A stretch of DNA of 64,000 nucleotides from Phytoseiulus persimilis (taxonomy: Eukaryota; Arthropoda; Arachnida; Mesostigmata; Phytoseiidae): the NCBI GenBank assembly GCA_037576195.1, contig CM075103.1, positions 17,050,001 through 17,114,000 of the forward strand, given 5' to 3'. The notes beneath the pieces are model-generated. The model made no database searches and had not been told where the DNA came from. It saw nothing but the letters and a program-made list of their open reading frames with translations. This document shows positions 42,545-53,099 of this stretch, piece after piece. A program made the translations under genes and the position numbers. Within the stretch, counting starts at the first letter, position 1. The number at the start of each line of letters is the position of its first letter.

Positions 42545-43130
42545 CCCCCGACTAGGCGAGCGGTTCACAGACGTCCTTGCGGAAGCCGACTGCGGGTCCT
42601 GTCATGCTTGACTACACTTCTACCGACTCCGTCCTTGCAGCGGGGGCATCGTGCTCGCTCAATCCTGTCAATCTTCATGTCACGAAGATTTTTCTCGTTG
42701 TGCAAGACTGTATCTCGGATAGAAACTGTGCAGCCTCCGAAATAGTGCTTGGTAACGCAGTGATCCTGGTTCTCGTTCCGTCCGCCGAGGGCAAAAGCTG
42801 AACAATTAGTGAAACCAGGACTCCGTCTTCCTCACTATGATGGCAACTCAGAACGCCCATTTCCCCGTTCATCTGCATTCAACAGTTGCGAGATTCTGTC
42901 TTCTTCGCTTCAGTGGCGCGTTAGGTCTTTTGTGTTCCATGGTGCACCATGCAACGGACACATTGTTCCCGTGATTCTACCCAACCATCTCGCTTTGCCG
43001 CATGTGCCACGGAACGCTGCTCAGCACCCTAGAGTTTCTCAATTCAGCGGGTCATAGAGCCTTCTCGCCGACAGCCCGAATGCATTCATCCACATTCGAT
43101 CCTAGTCCAAATGTCGTATACCCAGCGCGG
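42545..43130 (+). repeat. Interspersed repeat, copy B
   Basis: Matches 10840-11290 in the opposite orientation, with about 135 extra bp at 42860-43000. The family is unknown. The short frame 42577-42801 is shared with copy A. Confidence 0.65.
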
Positions 43131-43699
43131 GTCTACGAATTTTGATCGACAGTAAACAAAGATGGCCGCCAGGCAGTCGAGGGAAAGGGCGTTTGGGGAG
43201 CAGGGCCAGAGGAACGCGAATAACACGGCCGAGGAACATTGGTTTAGATTGAAGTAAACGTAAGATTGTTGTTTGTTTCATCGCCCTTTACTCAATCACG
43301 CATATATACATTTGAATGTTCATTTTGTAGTAGCCTTCAGAGCGGCTTCTCCTTACTGGAGACACTTGTTCGACGTGCAGCTCCTCAATAGGGCAGCGGT
43401 TGGTTGTAGTCATGGTCTCCGGCTGTTGGGGGGTTCGGTGCGTGCTCGTGGTTCGCCTCGACAAACGAGACCCACTCTGCGACCACTCCAGGATGAATGC
43501 TGTCATCATCATGGAAAAGACCGTGTCGAACTCCGGCTGAAATGGAGGAAGCAGGTGGTTCAGGCAGAGGGAAAAGGGGGAGCTGGAAACATAACCTCCT
43601 TAACCTTCACGAACCCGCTACTCACCTCCGCCTTTTCTAAAGTTCGTCCGATCTATAAACATCTTTGCCGTGATGAGGCCAGTGTCGAGACGATCCCAG
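43131..43699. other. No recognisable gene
   Basis: Begins with a TTTGATCGACAGTAAACAA string also seen at 33520, 34075 and 51352. Nothing coding recognised. Confidence 0.4.
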
Positions 43700-44787
43700 G
43701 ATGACGCGATCATTGCGTGGTTCATGCAGGTGGCCCGACTCGGATCTGAGCGAACATCTACGAAATTGCTGGGATTCACGATCGATTGTCGTATCTTGTG
43801 CAATCTTGCAGAATAGGGCTGAAAAACATTCCTATGAGTCATCTCCGTATCCCGCGAGCATGTCGTGCATCTCATGAAAGTTCATTACGGGAAAAACAGA
43901 CATTTTCAACGGGTGTGTCAGAGTCGAGAACGAACGCTTACCCATCAGCGACCAGACTGCCACGGGGGGCTCCAGATAACGCTTCAGGGACCGGTTGCTG
44001 GACTTGACAATGTTGTTCGTACGATCGACCAAGCGTGGTACAGAGAGAGCTCCAGGGCCTACAGCCACGAGCCACTCGTTCCAGAAGTACTTAAGGGAAG
44101 GCGAAAACTGGGAGCGAAGAACAGCGAGTAACGGTCGTGGTACAGCTCAGCCAACCGAGTAATCTTCAGCAGCAACTCGGATGACACCGGCGGTCGACTG
44201 ACTTGTTCGCTGACTTCGAGGGCTTCGTTTGCGCACTCGACGAAGGTTGAGGTTATGGCGTCGTGGGTATGTAAAGGGAGTGCTCAGAAAGCTAAAAATT
44301 TGCTCAGCACAGGACCCGGACGCCTGACTTCTGCAGCGTTCATCCCCTTCTGCCTGGGAGAAGGGAAGAATGGCTCGTAGTTTCCACTGGAAATATGGAT
44401 TCCGTTGTGCCCTGTTCTCTCTCATGCAAGTGACTGTTTCAGCAGGAACGCTTTCTGCCACTCCAAATGCTCGAGCAATGCCCATTTTTCGCCTTTATAG
44501 TGAATCTATGGTACCCACAGAACCCTCGAAGTTAGCGTGGATTGTAGAGAGTTGCTCGCCTAATCCGGGACGAACAACCGCATAGGTTTCGTCAACGTGC
44601 AACATCGTTGCCTCGCGGAGCAGCTCCAACTGACACCGAGTTGTGACCAGAAGACTATTCCGTTGAGGCAGTGCGAAACTGAGGAGCCGATGGCCGTCAC
44701 GCGTCATGGTGTAGACCCGGATCCCCAATGCTCCGATGACCACATGCAGCTCTGCAGTAGTTCTCACTTTTCGCGGCCGAACAGCGG
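43700..44787 (-). pseudogene. MULE transposase remnant
   Basis: The right part (44767-44495) reads RHRLLSFALP-type sequence (GHRLLSFALPQRNSLLV) and ATMLHVDETYAVVRPGLGEQ, the first-Asp block of MULE transposases. The left part (44068-43832) has RTNNIVKSSNRSLKRYLEPP, the C-terminal TNN block. The segment between is spread over several frames. The first-Asp end is cut off 20 bp further right by the Transib-like element, which inserted into this MULE. At least three breaks. Confidence 0.65.
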
Positions 44788-44909
44788 CGACGCACTGTGG
44801 GCAAGTGGCGGGACAAAATGGCCGCGCAGCGGTGGCGCTGCGATCGACTCACATGCGCGCATAAAAATCGAGCCTCATGGAAATATCGTCTTTATCAGGC
44901 TGAGTGCCA

Positions 44910-44931
44910 TGAGGGACGCCGGCGTCCCTCA
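44910..44931. repeat. 22-bp palindrome left of piggyBac
   Basis: A perfect palindrome with the core GACGCCGGCGTC and outer TGAGG/CCTCA. An identical copy lies at 46863-46884, bracketing the transposase. Confidence 0.8.
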
Positions 44932-44933
44932 CA

Positions 44934-46710
44934 ATGATTCTCGATTGTAGCCCCGTGACAGTCGGGCATTCGCCGGGGTTCCGATCCGCGGGTTTCGCAG
45001 GATCGCCAGAGCTTCACGTTATTCGATCGTCTAGGGAAAGGAAGAGTACGGCAGAGCGTGACAAGAACATATACGAATTTTCGGACTATACAACTGAGAG
45101 TGAGTGTTACTCCGATTCTGGTTCAGCATTCTCGAGGGGTGCGCCAACCCCCGATGCTGATGAATCCGATGACTCGCTGGCCTCTCGATCAGAAGGAATC
45201 TCGGTGACGTCGAACGCTCCAGCTCTCTGGAAGGGTGTAGACCAACAATATCTCCGCCAAATCGATTGCTCTGCGCGTGAGGCTGTCCATCACCACGCAA
45301 CCTTCCCTCCGGAGATCGATAATTTGCAACCAGCGCAAGTGTACGAGATCTTTTTCAACAAGGACCTTCTCGACATCATCGCTGCGGAAACCAATCGGAA
45401 CGCGAGAAAGTACATCAGCACTGAGAAATTAGGTCCGAAGAGCAGAGCAAGATCTTGGAGAGAAACGTGCGCAGGAGAGCTGAGGAAATTTTTTGGCATT
45501 GTTGTGTATACAGGAATCGTGAGGTATCCGTGCATCTAAGATTACTGGAGCAGTAACTCACTGTATGAGAATGAACCCATAACCTTCTGTTGAGCCGAAA
45601 CAGGTTCCAATCACTGCTCCGTTTCGTGCATTTCCCAGACAACAGCGAAGGTGACCACGCTGATAAGTCAAGAAAGTTCATCAAGGTGCTCAACAAGCTC
45701 CAGGACAAATTCTGCGAAGCTTTCACACCGGAGAAAAACTGATGAGACCATGATCCCGTTCAGTGGTCGGCTTTCGTTCCGCAGTATATACCTAGTAAAA
45801 GTCACAAATATGGCGTCAAAATGTTCAAACTCTGCAATCCTGAGGGACAAACGCTTCGAATGCAGATATACACGGGGAAAAAATGCCATTTCGAGGAGTC
45901 TTCCGACCAACATCGTAATGGACCTTTCTGAACCATACCTAGATGAGGGAAGGACAGTCGCTACTGACAACTACTTCACTTCCGTGCCCCTCGCGAGAGA
46001 ATTACTGCGACGGCAAACCCATCTTGTTGGAACGCTGCGGAAAACCCGAAAACATCTGCCGCAATACGTTGTGAAAACGCGGTTACAAAGGGATCAAATC
46101 GTTGGAAGGGTGTCAGGCGATGGAATCGTTGTCGGAAAAGGGAGAGACAAACGCGACGTGTTTTTCCTCAGTACAAAAAAACGATCTCCGGATGGTGGAA
46201 TCAGGGAAGTTGAGGAGGGATGGCTCTCGAAAAATCACGCCAGCCGTAATCCTCGACTGCAACATAACTAAACAAGGCGTCGACATGTCGGATCAATTAG
46301 CAATCTATCATTCTCCATTGAGGCGAAGTATCCGATGGTATCACAAAGTTGTTTTCGAAATCGTCTTGAATACTGCCATTGTCAATTCTAGAATTATTTT
46401 CAACAAACTGACGAAGAAAAACGTAGCGATGAAGAGTTTCCGCGAAGCAATCGTCCGTATCTCCTTGAGATTGACGAGCCTCCGTTCCAGAACAAGGAAC
46501 GCTCCTCTCGCTCGAAACAGGGCCATAACTTTGGTTCCATCGATGTCAACGATGCTAGGGATCGGAAAATGAGAGGGAAATGCCAAGATTGGTATTCTAA
46601 GATCGCGAGCACTCAGGGTAGGCTGGCGGCTCAGAACACAGTGGAAAAAGTGGCTACGAGGTGCCGAGAATGTGAGAAATGGCTGTGCAGGGGCTGTTTC
46701 ATCAAGTCTC
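44934..46710 (+). pseudogene. piggyBac-like transposase, broken
   Basis: Frame 1 (44934-45539) covers the acidic N-terminus and PAQVYEIFFNKDLLDIIAAE, GELRKFFGIVVYTG. Frame 2 (45730-46270) holds the first Asp block (DETMIPFSGRLSFRSIYL) and the second (VATDNYFTSVPLARELL). Frame 3 (46220-46570) has the third (GVDMSDQLAIYHSPLRRSIR). A cysteine-rich C-terminal domain reads CRDWYSKIAST...CRECEKWLCRGCF at 46580-46705. Order and spacing fit piggyBac (DDD triad plus zinc domain). At least three frameshifts or stops separate the parts. No TTAA ends were found. Confidence 0.8.
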
Positions 46711-46862
46711 ACTAGAGCTCTCCTCGGGCAGAAGCCAAGTATTTCAAATGCCCGATGGCCTTATATGTGGATATATTCCTCCTTCCTGTGTGAGCTGGAC
46801 GTGTTTTCATTCGAAATTTTACAGCAGCAGCTCTCAGAGCGTTTTAAGCTCCCCAGGTGTCG

Positions 46863-46884
46863 TGAGGGACGCCGGCGTCCCTCA
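46863..46884. repeat. 22-bp palindrome right of piggyBac
   Basis: Identical to 44910-44931. The pair is likely part of the piggyBac-like element's ends, but no TTAA duplication adjoins them. Confidence 0.8.
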
Positions 46885-47040
46885 GACCCTTATACATGGG
46901 TGGCACCTGACATATGCGGCTTCGTTCAACATGGATGGCACTCAACAGGTTATTTCGCTTTTCCTTCGAGTTTCAGCCCCTAAATCGCGGGGAAATGGAG
47001 AATGAATATCTAAAAAAGCTATTTGTCGATTGGATTATAT

Positions 47041-48490
47041 TCAATACAGTGCGTATGACGCTTTCTCAAGAACAAGTAGTATACCTAGCCACCGTGGATT
47101 CGGAAGACTTGCAAGAAATGTGCGTTGCAAGCTTGCGACGTCGTGCGGTGCTCTGAAATAGAGTTTCTGAGGATCGTCGAGATCCCTGGAAACTCTCAAA
47201 ACAAAACTGAGTCCCGAGACGCCCCGCAACAGAAGCTCTATCCAGATCTTGAACTCAGAAAGTAGCAGCCTGCTCTTGTCCGCTCTAGGAATCTCGATGG
47301 AACTTCCGATGCGGGACGTCTCGGGATGCGATTTGTTTTTTGAGAGTTTCCAAGATACCTCACGAAGCTGATAAAGATCATTCCAGAGCATCGCACGGCG
47401 CCGCACGCGCGCAATCCACGTGTCTCGCAAGCCTCCCGAATAGACCTATTTTCCGTTATAACGCATAACGGAAAATAGTATCCCCGTTATAACGAAGAAT
47501 GAGTTTCTGTTATAACGGAAAATCAATTCGGGGAAATACATGGAAGACTTCCTATCTATCCAGATTTTGCAGTACTTCTCAAGGACCAGTCCCAGAGTAC
47601 CAGGAGACAAGAGACTACGGAGATCTCACGCGGCTCTACTGTGTGCGTGAAGTGTGAACTCCGATCTCGCTCATGCTGTCGCTCAAGATTCCTCAAGGTG
47701 CTGGTGGATATCTGGAGGATTCCTATCACAAATCATGTGAAACTTCGGGAGTGCGAACCGGTCTCGAGTTGAGATCACACAACAAGCCCATCGACGACCT
47801 TTCCTTTGAGAAAATATTCGAATGACTTGCGATTGGATGAGGCCTTACGGGACGCGCTCATGATAATGCTCGTATTTGTGCTGCATTTGCTGACGCAGTC
47901 TATACAGGAACATGTATGTATGTCGACATCACAGAGATGTTTGACTGAACATATTGATGTAAGTTTCAATTGGATCCACCTCATATTGTTGGAGGGAGTG
48001 CACGGATCACGAATCGTCGACCATGAAGAGATTGAGCGAATCATCTTTGTCGAAGCGTCGTAGAAATCGAACGAAAAGTCTTACTCGAAGCGTCACAAGA
48101 GATTCTGAGAGGCTTCAAGCCTGTAGCCTCAGAGAACCGGCGAGGCTCCTCATGATAATGTAACTTGCAGCCTGAAAGGGATTGGGTGGATCGGCTCGCG
48201 TCTTGCTGGAAATTCCCGAGTATTCTCTGTTTCCGACGGCCGGGAACGGATCTTCGCTCTCCGGATCCAAACACCTTAAGCGGCGCGAGACGACCATGGT
48301 TCCTTTTCTCTTGGCATCCCTGGTGCCGGTTCTTCAGAAGTACCGCAGAGTATGGACAAATAGCAAGTCTTCCATTCATGTTCCCGAATCGATTTTACGA
48401 TATAAGGAAAATACTGTTTTGCGTTATGGGCCATAACGGAAAATAGGTCTACTCCCGAACCTATGGGTGCAAAGCCATACTACTTGATCG
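47041..48490. repeat. Diverged foldback repeat, interrupted by the hAT-like element
   Basis: 47070-47200 matches the reverse complement of 47320-47440 plus 48452-48490. Shared strings include AAGTAGTAT, CTTGC.AGA and GTGCGRTGCTCTG. The hAT-like element lies in the right arm. Confidence 0.5.
47441..48451. mobile_element. hAT-like non-autonomous element, 8-bp target duplication
   Basis: Flanked by CTCCCGAA (47433-47440 and 48452-48459). The ends are inverted repeats starting TAGACCTATTTTCCGTTAT. Inside the left end the string TTATAACGGAAAAT repeats. No transposase in 1011 bp. hAT is inferred from the 8-bp duplication and the TAG tip. Confidence 0.65.
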
Positions 48491-48928
48491 CGAGTAATAA
48501 AACACGTACGGGATCAAAGTTAATGAAATCACCACAGGTGCTTCGTTGGATCTTCATCCTCCTATCCTCGTCATTGAAGGGCTGAAATTGGAGGAAAATC
48601 GAAAATAAAAACGATTTCTCCATGAAGCTCGATTTTTCATGCGCGCATGTGATGTCGACTGCAGCGCCACCGCGGCGCGGCCCATTTTGTTCCGCCGTTG
48701 GCCCACTGTGCGACGTGAACCTGGGCCGTATGGGGACGCTGGACAGGGATGACTACAGTCCGCAACACGAATTTATCGACACGCATTCTATGTGGATGAT
48801 TTCCGCACCCGCTGGATAACGAAGTCAGTGTTGCCATGGGAATTCCACTAGGTGCGACAGACTTTGAGATTATATCAACCGACTGAGAAGAACGAAGTTT
48901 AGGCTCAGGATCGAACATTTTTGATATC

Positions 48929-50166
48929 CAGCTGTAACACGAAATTATCGACAGCGTTGAAATCGCGCATTCGGTTGGAGTTTCAGCATTTTCTCGTGAG
49001 GCTGATACCGACGAACGTCAAGTTAGTGCTAACGAAGGACACACAAGTACGATTTGTCGACTCAGAACTCCGGCTCGTCAAGATTTGTGAGAAAGAATTC
49101 ATTCCCTCAATATGGGACGAAAACCGGCTCTGACTCCTCAAGAAAGGATTCGCATCGATCAATTACACGGCTCTGGCTCGCAGCAAGAGCTATCGGACGA
49201 GAGATCGGCAGAACAGCGGACGTAGTGCTGCGGTATTTGAGATTAGGGGCGGAGTATGGCATCAGATCGTACAAGAAACGAAGCACAAAGCTCTCAGATC
49301 GTCAGAAACGGAAGATAATTCAGGATGCGAGCAACAAGAGTGTCTCTTGCGCTCAAATCAGAGACTCAAACAACCTCCCAGTGCATAAACAGACCGTCTG
49401 GCGCGTTTTGAGAAGTGCGTATCATCTGAAATTCAAGAAAATGTGCGGGAAGCCCCCGCTGACGAAAAAGCACCGAGACACTAGGCTCGATCGCGCCCAG
49501 GAATGGATGAGTTGACTTCGGAATGGGATAAAGTTGTCTTCAGCGATGAGAAAAAGTTCAATCTGGACGGCCCGGATGGATTCCATAACTACTATCACGA
49601 TCTTCGGAAGAGCCTCGATTCTATTCCAAAAGACAGTCCGGGGGCGGTTCAGTTATGATCTGGGTAGCGGTCAGTCGCCGCGGGACGTTCCAAATCATCT
49701 TCGTGGAGACAATAATGCGTTCCGTGGACTATAAGCTGCTACTCGAGAACCACCTGCGACCTCAAGCTTTGGAGAAAGTTGGAACGGATTTCATCTTCCA
49801 GCAAGATTGCGCCTCCGTGCACACGGCGGCGATAATCAAAGATTGGTTCCGGGAGAGCGGAGTACGTTTTCTTGACTGGCCTCCGAAGAGCCCCGACCTG
49901 AACATTATTGAGAACCTCTGGGGAACGTTAGCTCGGCTCGTCTATCCCAATAGGAAGCAGTACAACTCAAGAGAAGAACTGAAACATGCGATTCTTTCTT
50001 CTTGGGCCAGAATTGGGGAACGAGACATAAAACCACTCTATGATTCTCTCCCAAGGCGCATTTTTGAGGTCATCAAGGCGAAAGGGGGTTCGACGAAGTA
50101 TTAACTTTCGAGAATTCCGAAATCGTGAAATAAATCAGCCTGTCGATAATTTCATGCTACGGCTCG
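48929..50166 (+). mobile_element. Tc1-type DNA transposon
   Basis: The inverted ends share GAAATTATCGACAG, placed 12 bp inside each tip (48929 and 50166). The size, about 1.24 kb, and a central transposase in + direction fit Tc1. The TA duplication at the tips is not clear. Confidence 0.75.
49107..50104 (+). pseudogene. Tc1-type transposase with frameshifts
   Basis: Starts MGRKPALTPQERIRIDQL at about 49110. The paired DNA-binding domain continues in other frames to about 49500 (LSDRQKRKIIQDASNKSVSC). The first Asp block [19 protein letters not shown] is at about 49525. In the last frame (49655-50104, 149 codons) are VMIWVAV, FIFQQDCASVHTAA (second Asp) and SPDLNIIENLWG (Glu), a DD34E triad. 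Frameshifts lie near 49200, near 49510 and near 49640. Otherwise the length fits Tc1 (about 340 residues). Not active as it stands. Confidence 0.82.
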
Positions 50167-50639
50167 AATCGATTTTCTGGAATCTTACGCGTCGTCTTCC
50201 TCGAATCGAAGAAATATTCTATCGCCACAATCGTGGTGATGCTGGGAGTATTCCATGGCAGCATCAACATCATCTCTCTTTGTCATCAGGAATAGTCCAG
50301 AAAACTTGACTGTAGATAATTGGGCTGGGTCGTGTGTGGGAAATCGTCTGTGTCGCCTCATTCCGATCACGAATCTATCCTGCGGCGTTTGGGATTGCTT
50401 TTTCCGCAAGACTATGTTGCGAAAGCCGCATTGGGCGTTCAGAAAGGCAATGGAACTCTCGCCGAACCTTCGCACGAAGTCATGTCGCTGTGTCGGAGAC
50501 TGTAGATTATTATTAACGTGATCGACGAAGGATTTTGCTCTGCTATCCATGATTTTCCCACATGATCCCGAATCTGAATTTAACTGGAATGATTCACTCT
50601 GAAATTGCAATTCCGGAATATATCAACGCGCCTCAGCCT
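50167..50639. other. No recognisable gene
   Basis: Flank between the Tc1 element and the SENP-like sequence; nothing recognised. Confidence 0.4.
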
Positions 50640-51060
50640 TCGCCGAAGCCATTCGGAAGGATCTCTGATCGGAGGATTTCGTACATCATTCGATACTGAA
50701 AGTACGGCATGTCTTTCTGACTGAAAGCGATCTTCACGTCTTGTGCGCCGTGTTCGAGAGGCGAAAACTCCACAGTAATCCCCGTTCCGCTGCCGTGGGA
50801 TATCTGGGTTCGTCGAAGTCCATGATTTGAGCTCGAGAGAACGTTTTTCTTGTCTTCGTGTTCGAGAGACAAGTAAGTTAACACTTTTCGCTGGCATTCA
50901 TGGTCGCGATTAGCAGTCGAATCCATGCTCCTTATTCCTCGAATCCGCAAGTCCACCATCGTCATCGACCAGTGGTTATCCTGGTGTACAGGAAGAAAAG
51001 ATAATATCGTATGAGGAAATATCTTCTCCTCGCGTTCAACGCTTGACATCAGCATAATCG
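50640..51060 (-). pseudogene. SENP/Ulp1-type SUMO protease domain, frameshifted
   Basis: Ulp1/SENP enzymes (peptidase family C48) process SUMO and remove it from proteins. Reading leftwards: PYDIIF, then in the next frame LPVHQDNHWSMTMVDLRI (catalytic His) and IRSMDSTANRDHECQRKVL (catalytic Asp), LEHEDKKN; in another frame PDIPRQRNGDYCGVFAS (catalytic Gln and Cys); and back in the first frame VKIAFSQKDMPYFQYRMMYE. All four catalytic positions are present. At least three frameshifts (near 51005, 50835 and 50750) break it. A single open frame of 289 codons (50633-51502) covers it but leaves out the Cys. It is a host gene relic or a transposon-carried Ulp1. Confidence 0.75.
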
Positions 51061-51679
51061 ATGGGGTCGAGCACCTCCAGGAGGAATGTGCTGAAGACGT
51101 AAACCAAAACGAAACCAAAACTGAACACCGAATATCGTCATCTTCGCTCGCATAAGAAGCCATTCCATACCCCATTCCAACGGCTACCGATTCATAGCCC
51201 CCGGAAGCACGGTTGCCGTACAGCACCCTACTCCTGTTCACATCGACCCAGGCCTCGTCGCCAGCCCGGATGCATCCATCCGTGAGATAGTCCGGAACAT
51301 TTGACGCACATCCTTCCACATCCCTCTTCCTCGAATCCGCCTGCTGCATGCCTTGTTTACTTTCGATCAAACTGCGCCGTCCCGCTAGCGCGGGCGGAGA
51401 GGAGGTGGAGGGAAGGAAGGCTTGGAGTAGACAGGGGCACGTGCCTAGCTCATCACTAGAGATTGGATGTTCAGCACGAGGAAACTGGGAAAAAAAAAGC
51501 AAGCAAAAAAGGCACTCAATATCTTGGAAATAGGCAAAAAATGCATTTCAGCCGTTGGACAAAGAAGAGGAACAACGGCGCCGAAACGAATGAAATGACT
51601 TGGGAAAGCTTATTCGGAGTCTATCACGCCGCACCTCGCTATGATATAGAGCTTTGCCTTCTCCGGCGCCAAGCGGCGC
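51061..51679. other. No recognisable gene
   Basis: The minus frame upstream of the SENP-like domain stays open to 51502 but shows no motif. A GTTTACTTTCGATCAAA string at 51356 recalls the ends noted at 33515. Confidence 0.4.
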
Positions 51680-52150
51680 TCAACGGTGGGAGAGCAAGGA
51701 CTTATACCTTGGGAGGACCTTTCGACATCCACGCTGACGAGCGGGCGCATACTTGAAAGATGCGATTTCCCGAGACCGATAGAGAGCCCAGATCTTCGGC
51801 GTCGGCAACGCCAGCCTGCAGAACTTTCTGGATATTAGCCAACGTCTCCAAGCCGGGATTTTGATCAAGAACTTTCTTCATTTTATTCCTCAGTAGCTCT
51901 CCGAGCGGAGCTTCGGCGTCGTCGATTCTACTTTTCACGTCGCGGAGAATGCCCATGTAACTAAAAATTCTCTATCAGGTGCCGGAATGGCACAAATAGC
52001 GGCGATGAACGCGAGATCAAATCTCAAGCCTGGCCCGAGCATCAGATCTTTCGACTTCTTCACAGCTGCAGCCTCATTTTCGCGCTCTGAGAAGACGCGC
52101 TGAATTTGTTCAAGTTTTCGGGGTAGTGCAGCGCTGCCGAAATCCACGTG
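51680..52150 (-). pseudogene. Possible hAT transposase C-terminal fragment
   Basis: Two adjoining frames. 51702-51956 reads LLRNKMKKVLDQNPGLETLA, a pattern like the K-x2-VL-x-NPG block before the dimerisation domain of some hAT proteins. 52147-51935 reads LAFIAAICAIPAPDREFLVT. No catalytic residue identified. It could be another transposase. Confidence 0.3.
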
Positions 52151-52588
52151 CCCCAGCGTGTTACTATGGGCTCGGGAGGCGACGCGAGATCGGGTGCTGC
52201 GCTACGCAAGTGCAGATGCGAGACGGGTACTTGACAAATCCCTTTTTACGTTGGTTATCAAATTGTCTACGGCAGGAGATAAGATTCAGACTTCCTCGCG
52301 TTTGTCGAGCTGGATATTCCGACTCGGCGGACCACTAGCAGCATTGGGACCACGGTTCTCACTGGAACCTCATGCACAGGCAAGCTTATTGTAGAGCACC
52401 AACTTACCGAGTAACGGATAAGAACGACAGTACTTAATTCGTGCGACTATGGGGTTTATATGGGGTACCTATAGCTGTGGGGGTTGATTCTCTACTACCT
52501 AGCTGGTTTCATATCGGTTGATTTCCAACGCCGTACCTACGGATTTCCATGGTTCTCAACGACCATCGCTTCCTGCCCTCGGTGAGGC
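52151..52588. other. No recognisable gene
   Basis: Ends in GGTGAGGC (52581-52588), the duplication of the composite element that follows. Confidence 0.45.
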
Positions 52589-52595
52589 CGGGCCC

Positions 52596-52690
52596 GGACA
52601 ATTTGGCGCGGGACAATTTGGCGCAGGACAATCCGGCGCGGACGACTTGACGCAGAAAACTTGGGTGCGGACAACTTGGCGCGAACTTTC
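52596..52690. repeat. Subterminal 14-15 bp repeats, left end
   Basis: About six units of GGACAATTTGGCGCG type, decaying inward. They are inverted relative to 60690-60860. Confidence 0.7.
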
Positions 52691-53099
52691 ACGCTACCGA
52701 TCAAACCTATCGCAATACTAAGCTCCGTACTCTTCTGCTCTATCGGCGGGCCGTTGAATCTCGGTGACGACGAGCGCATTGGTAACTTCAACAATGCGAG
52801 CTTTGGGTTCCCTCTATCCGATGGCTTACAGTAAACCACGACAATATTCAGAATTCGCAAGCCTTGTGAAATCTTGCAATCCTCTTGTAGATCTACCAGC
52901 ATCAGATGAGCCTACTCAGCGCTATTTGGCTGAACTTCCATCAGAACTCCATACGAATGAGAACACAGGGACCGTGAGCACTCCTGGCCGAAGCCAAGAC
53001 GATTTTATTGCGATGTGTGACTAGGGATCAGCGTGATAGCATACAGAGTGGAATAGGGATGGACAATAAATAGTATCAGGGAGAGATGTTTGATGAACA

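Larger units (their letters stand above)
44793..48710. mobile_element. Transib-like non-autonomous element with RSS-like ends
   Basis: Flanked by CGACG (44788-44792 and 48711-48715). The tips are CACTGTG on the left and CACAGTG on the right, followed in both by 13 bp and ACAAAATGG. The inverted repeats extend about 110 bp. A 5-bp GC-rich duplication and a CACWRTG tip are the marks of Transib, the family related to RAG1. Without the piggyBac and hAT-like insertions it would be about 0.9 kb. No Transib transposase was recognised, so it is presumably non-autonomous. Confidence 0.65.

Noticed and set aside
44910-44931. Restriction or operator-like palindrome
   Set aside because: An identical copy on the other side of a piggyBac transposase makes a transposon role more likely.
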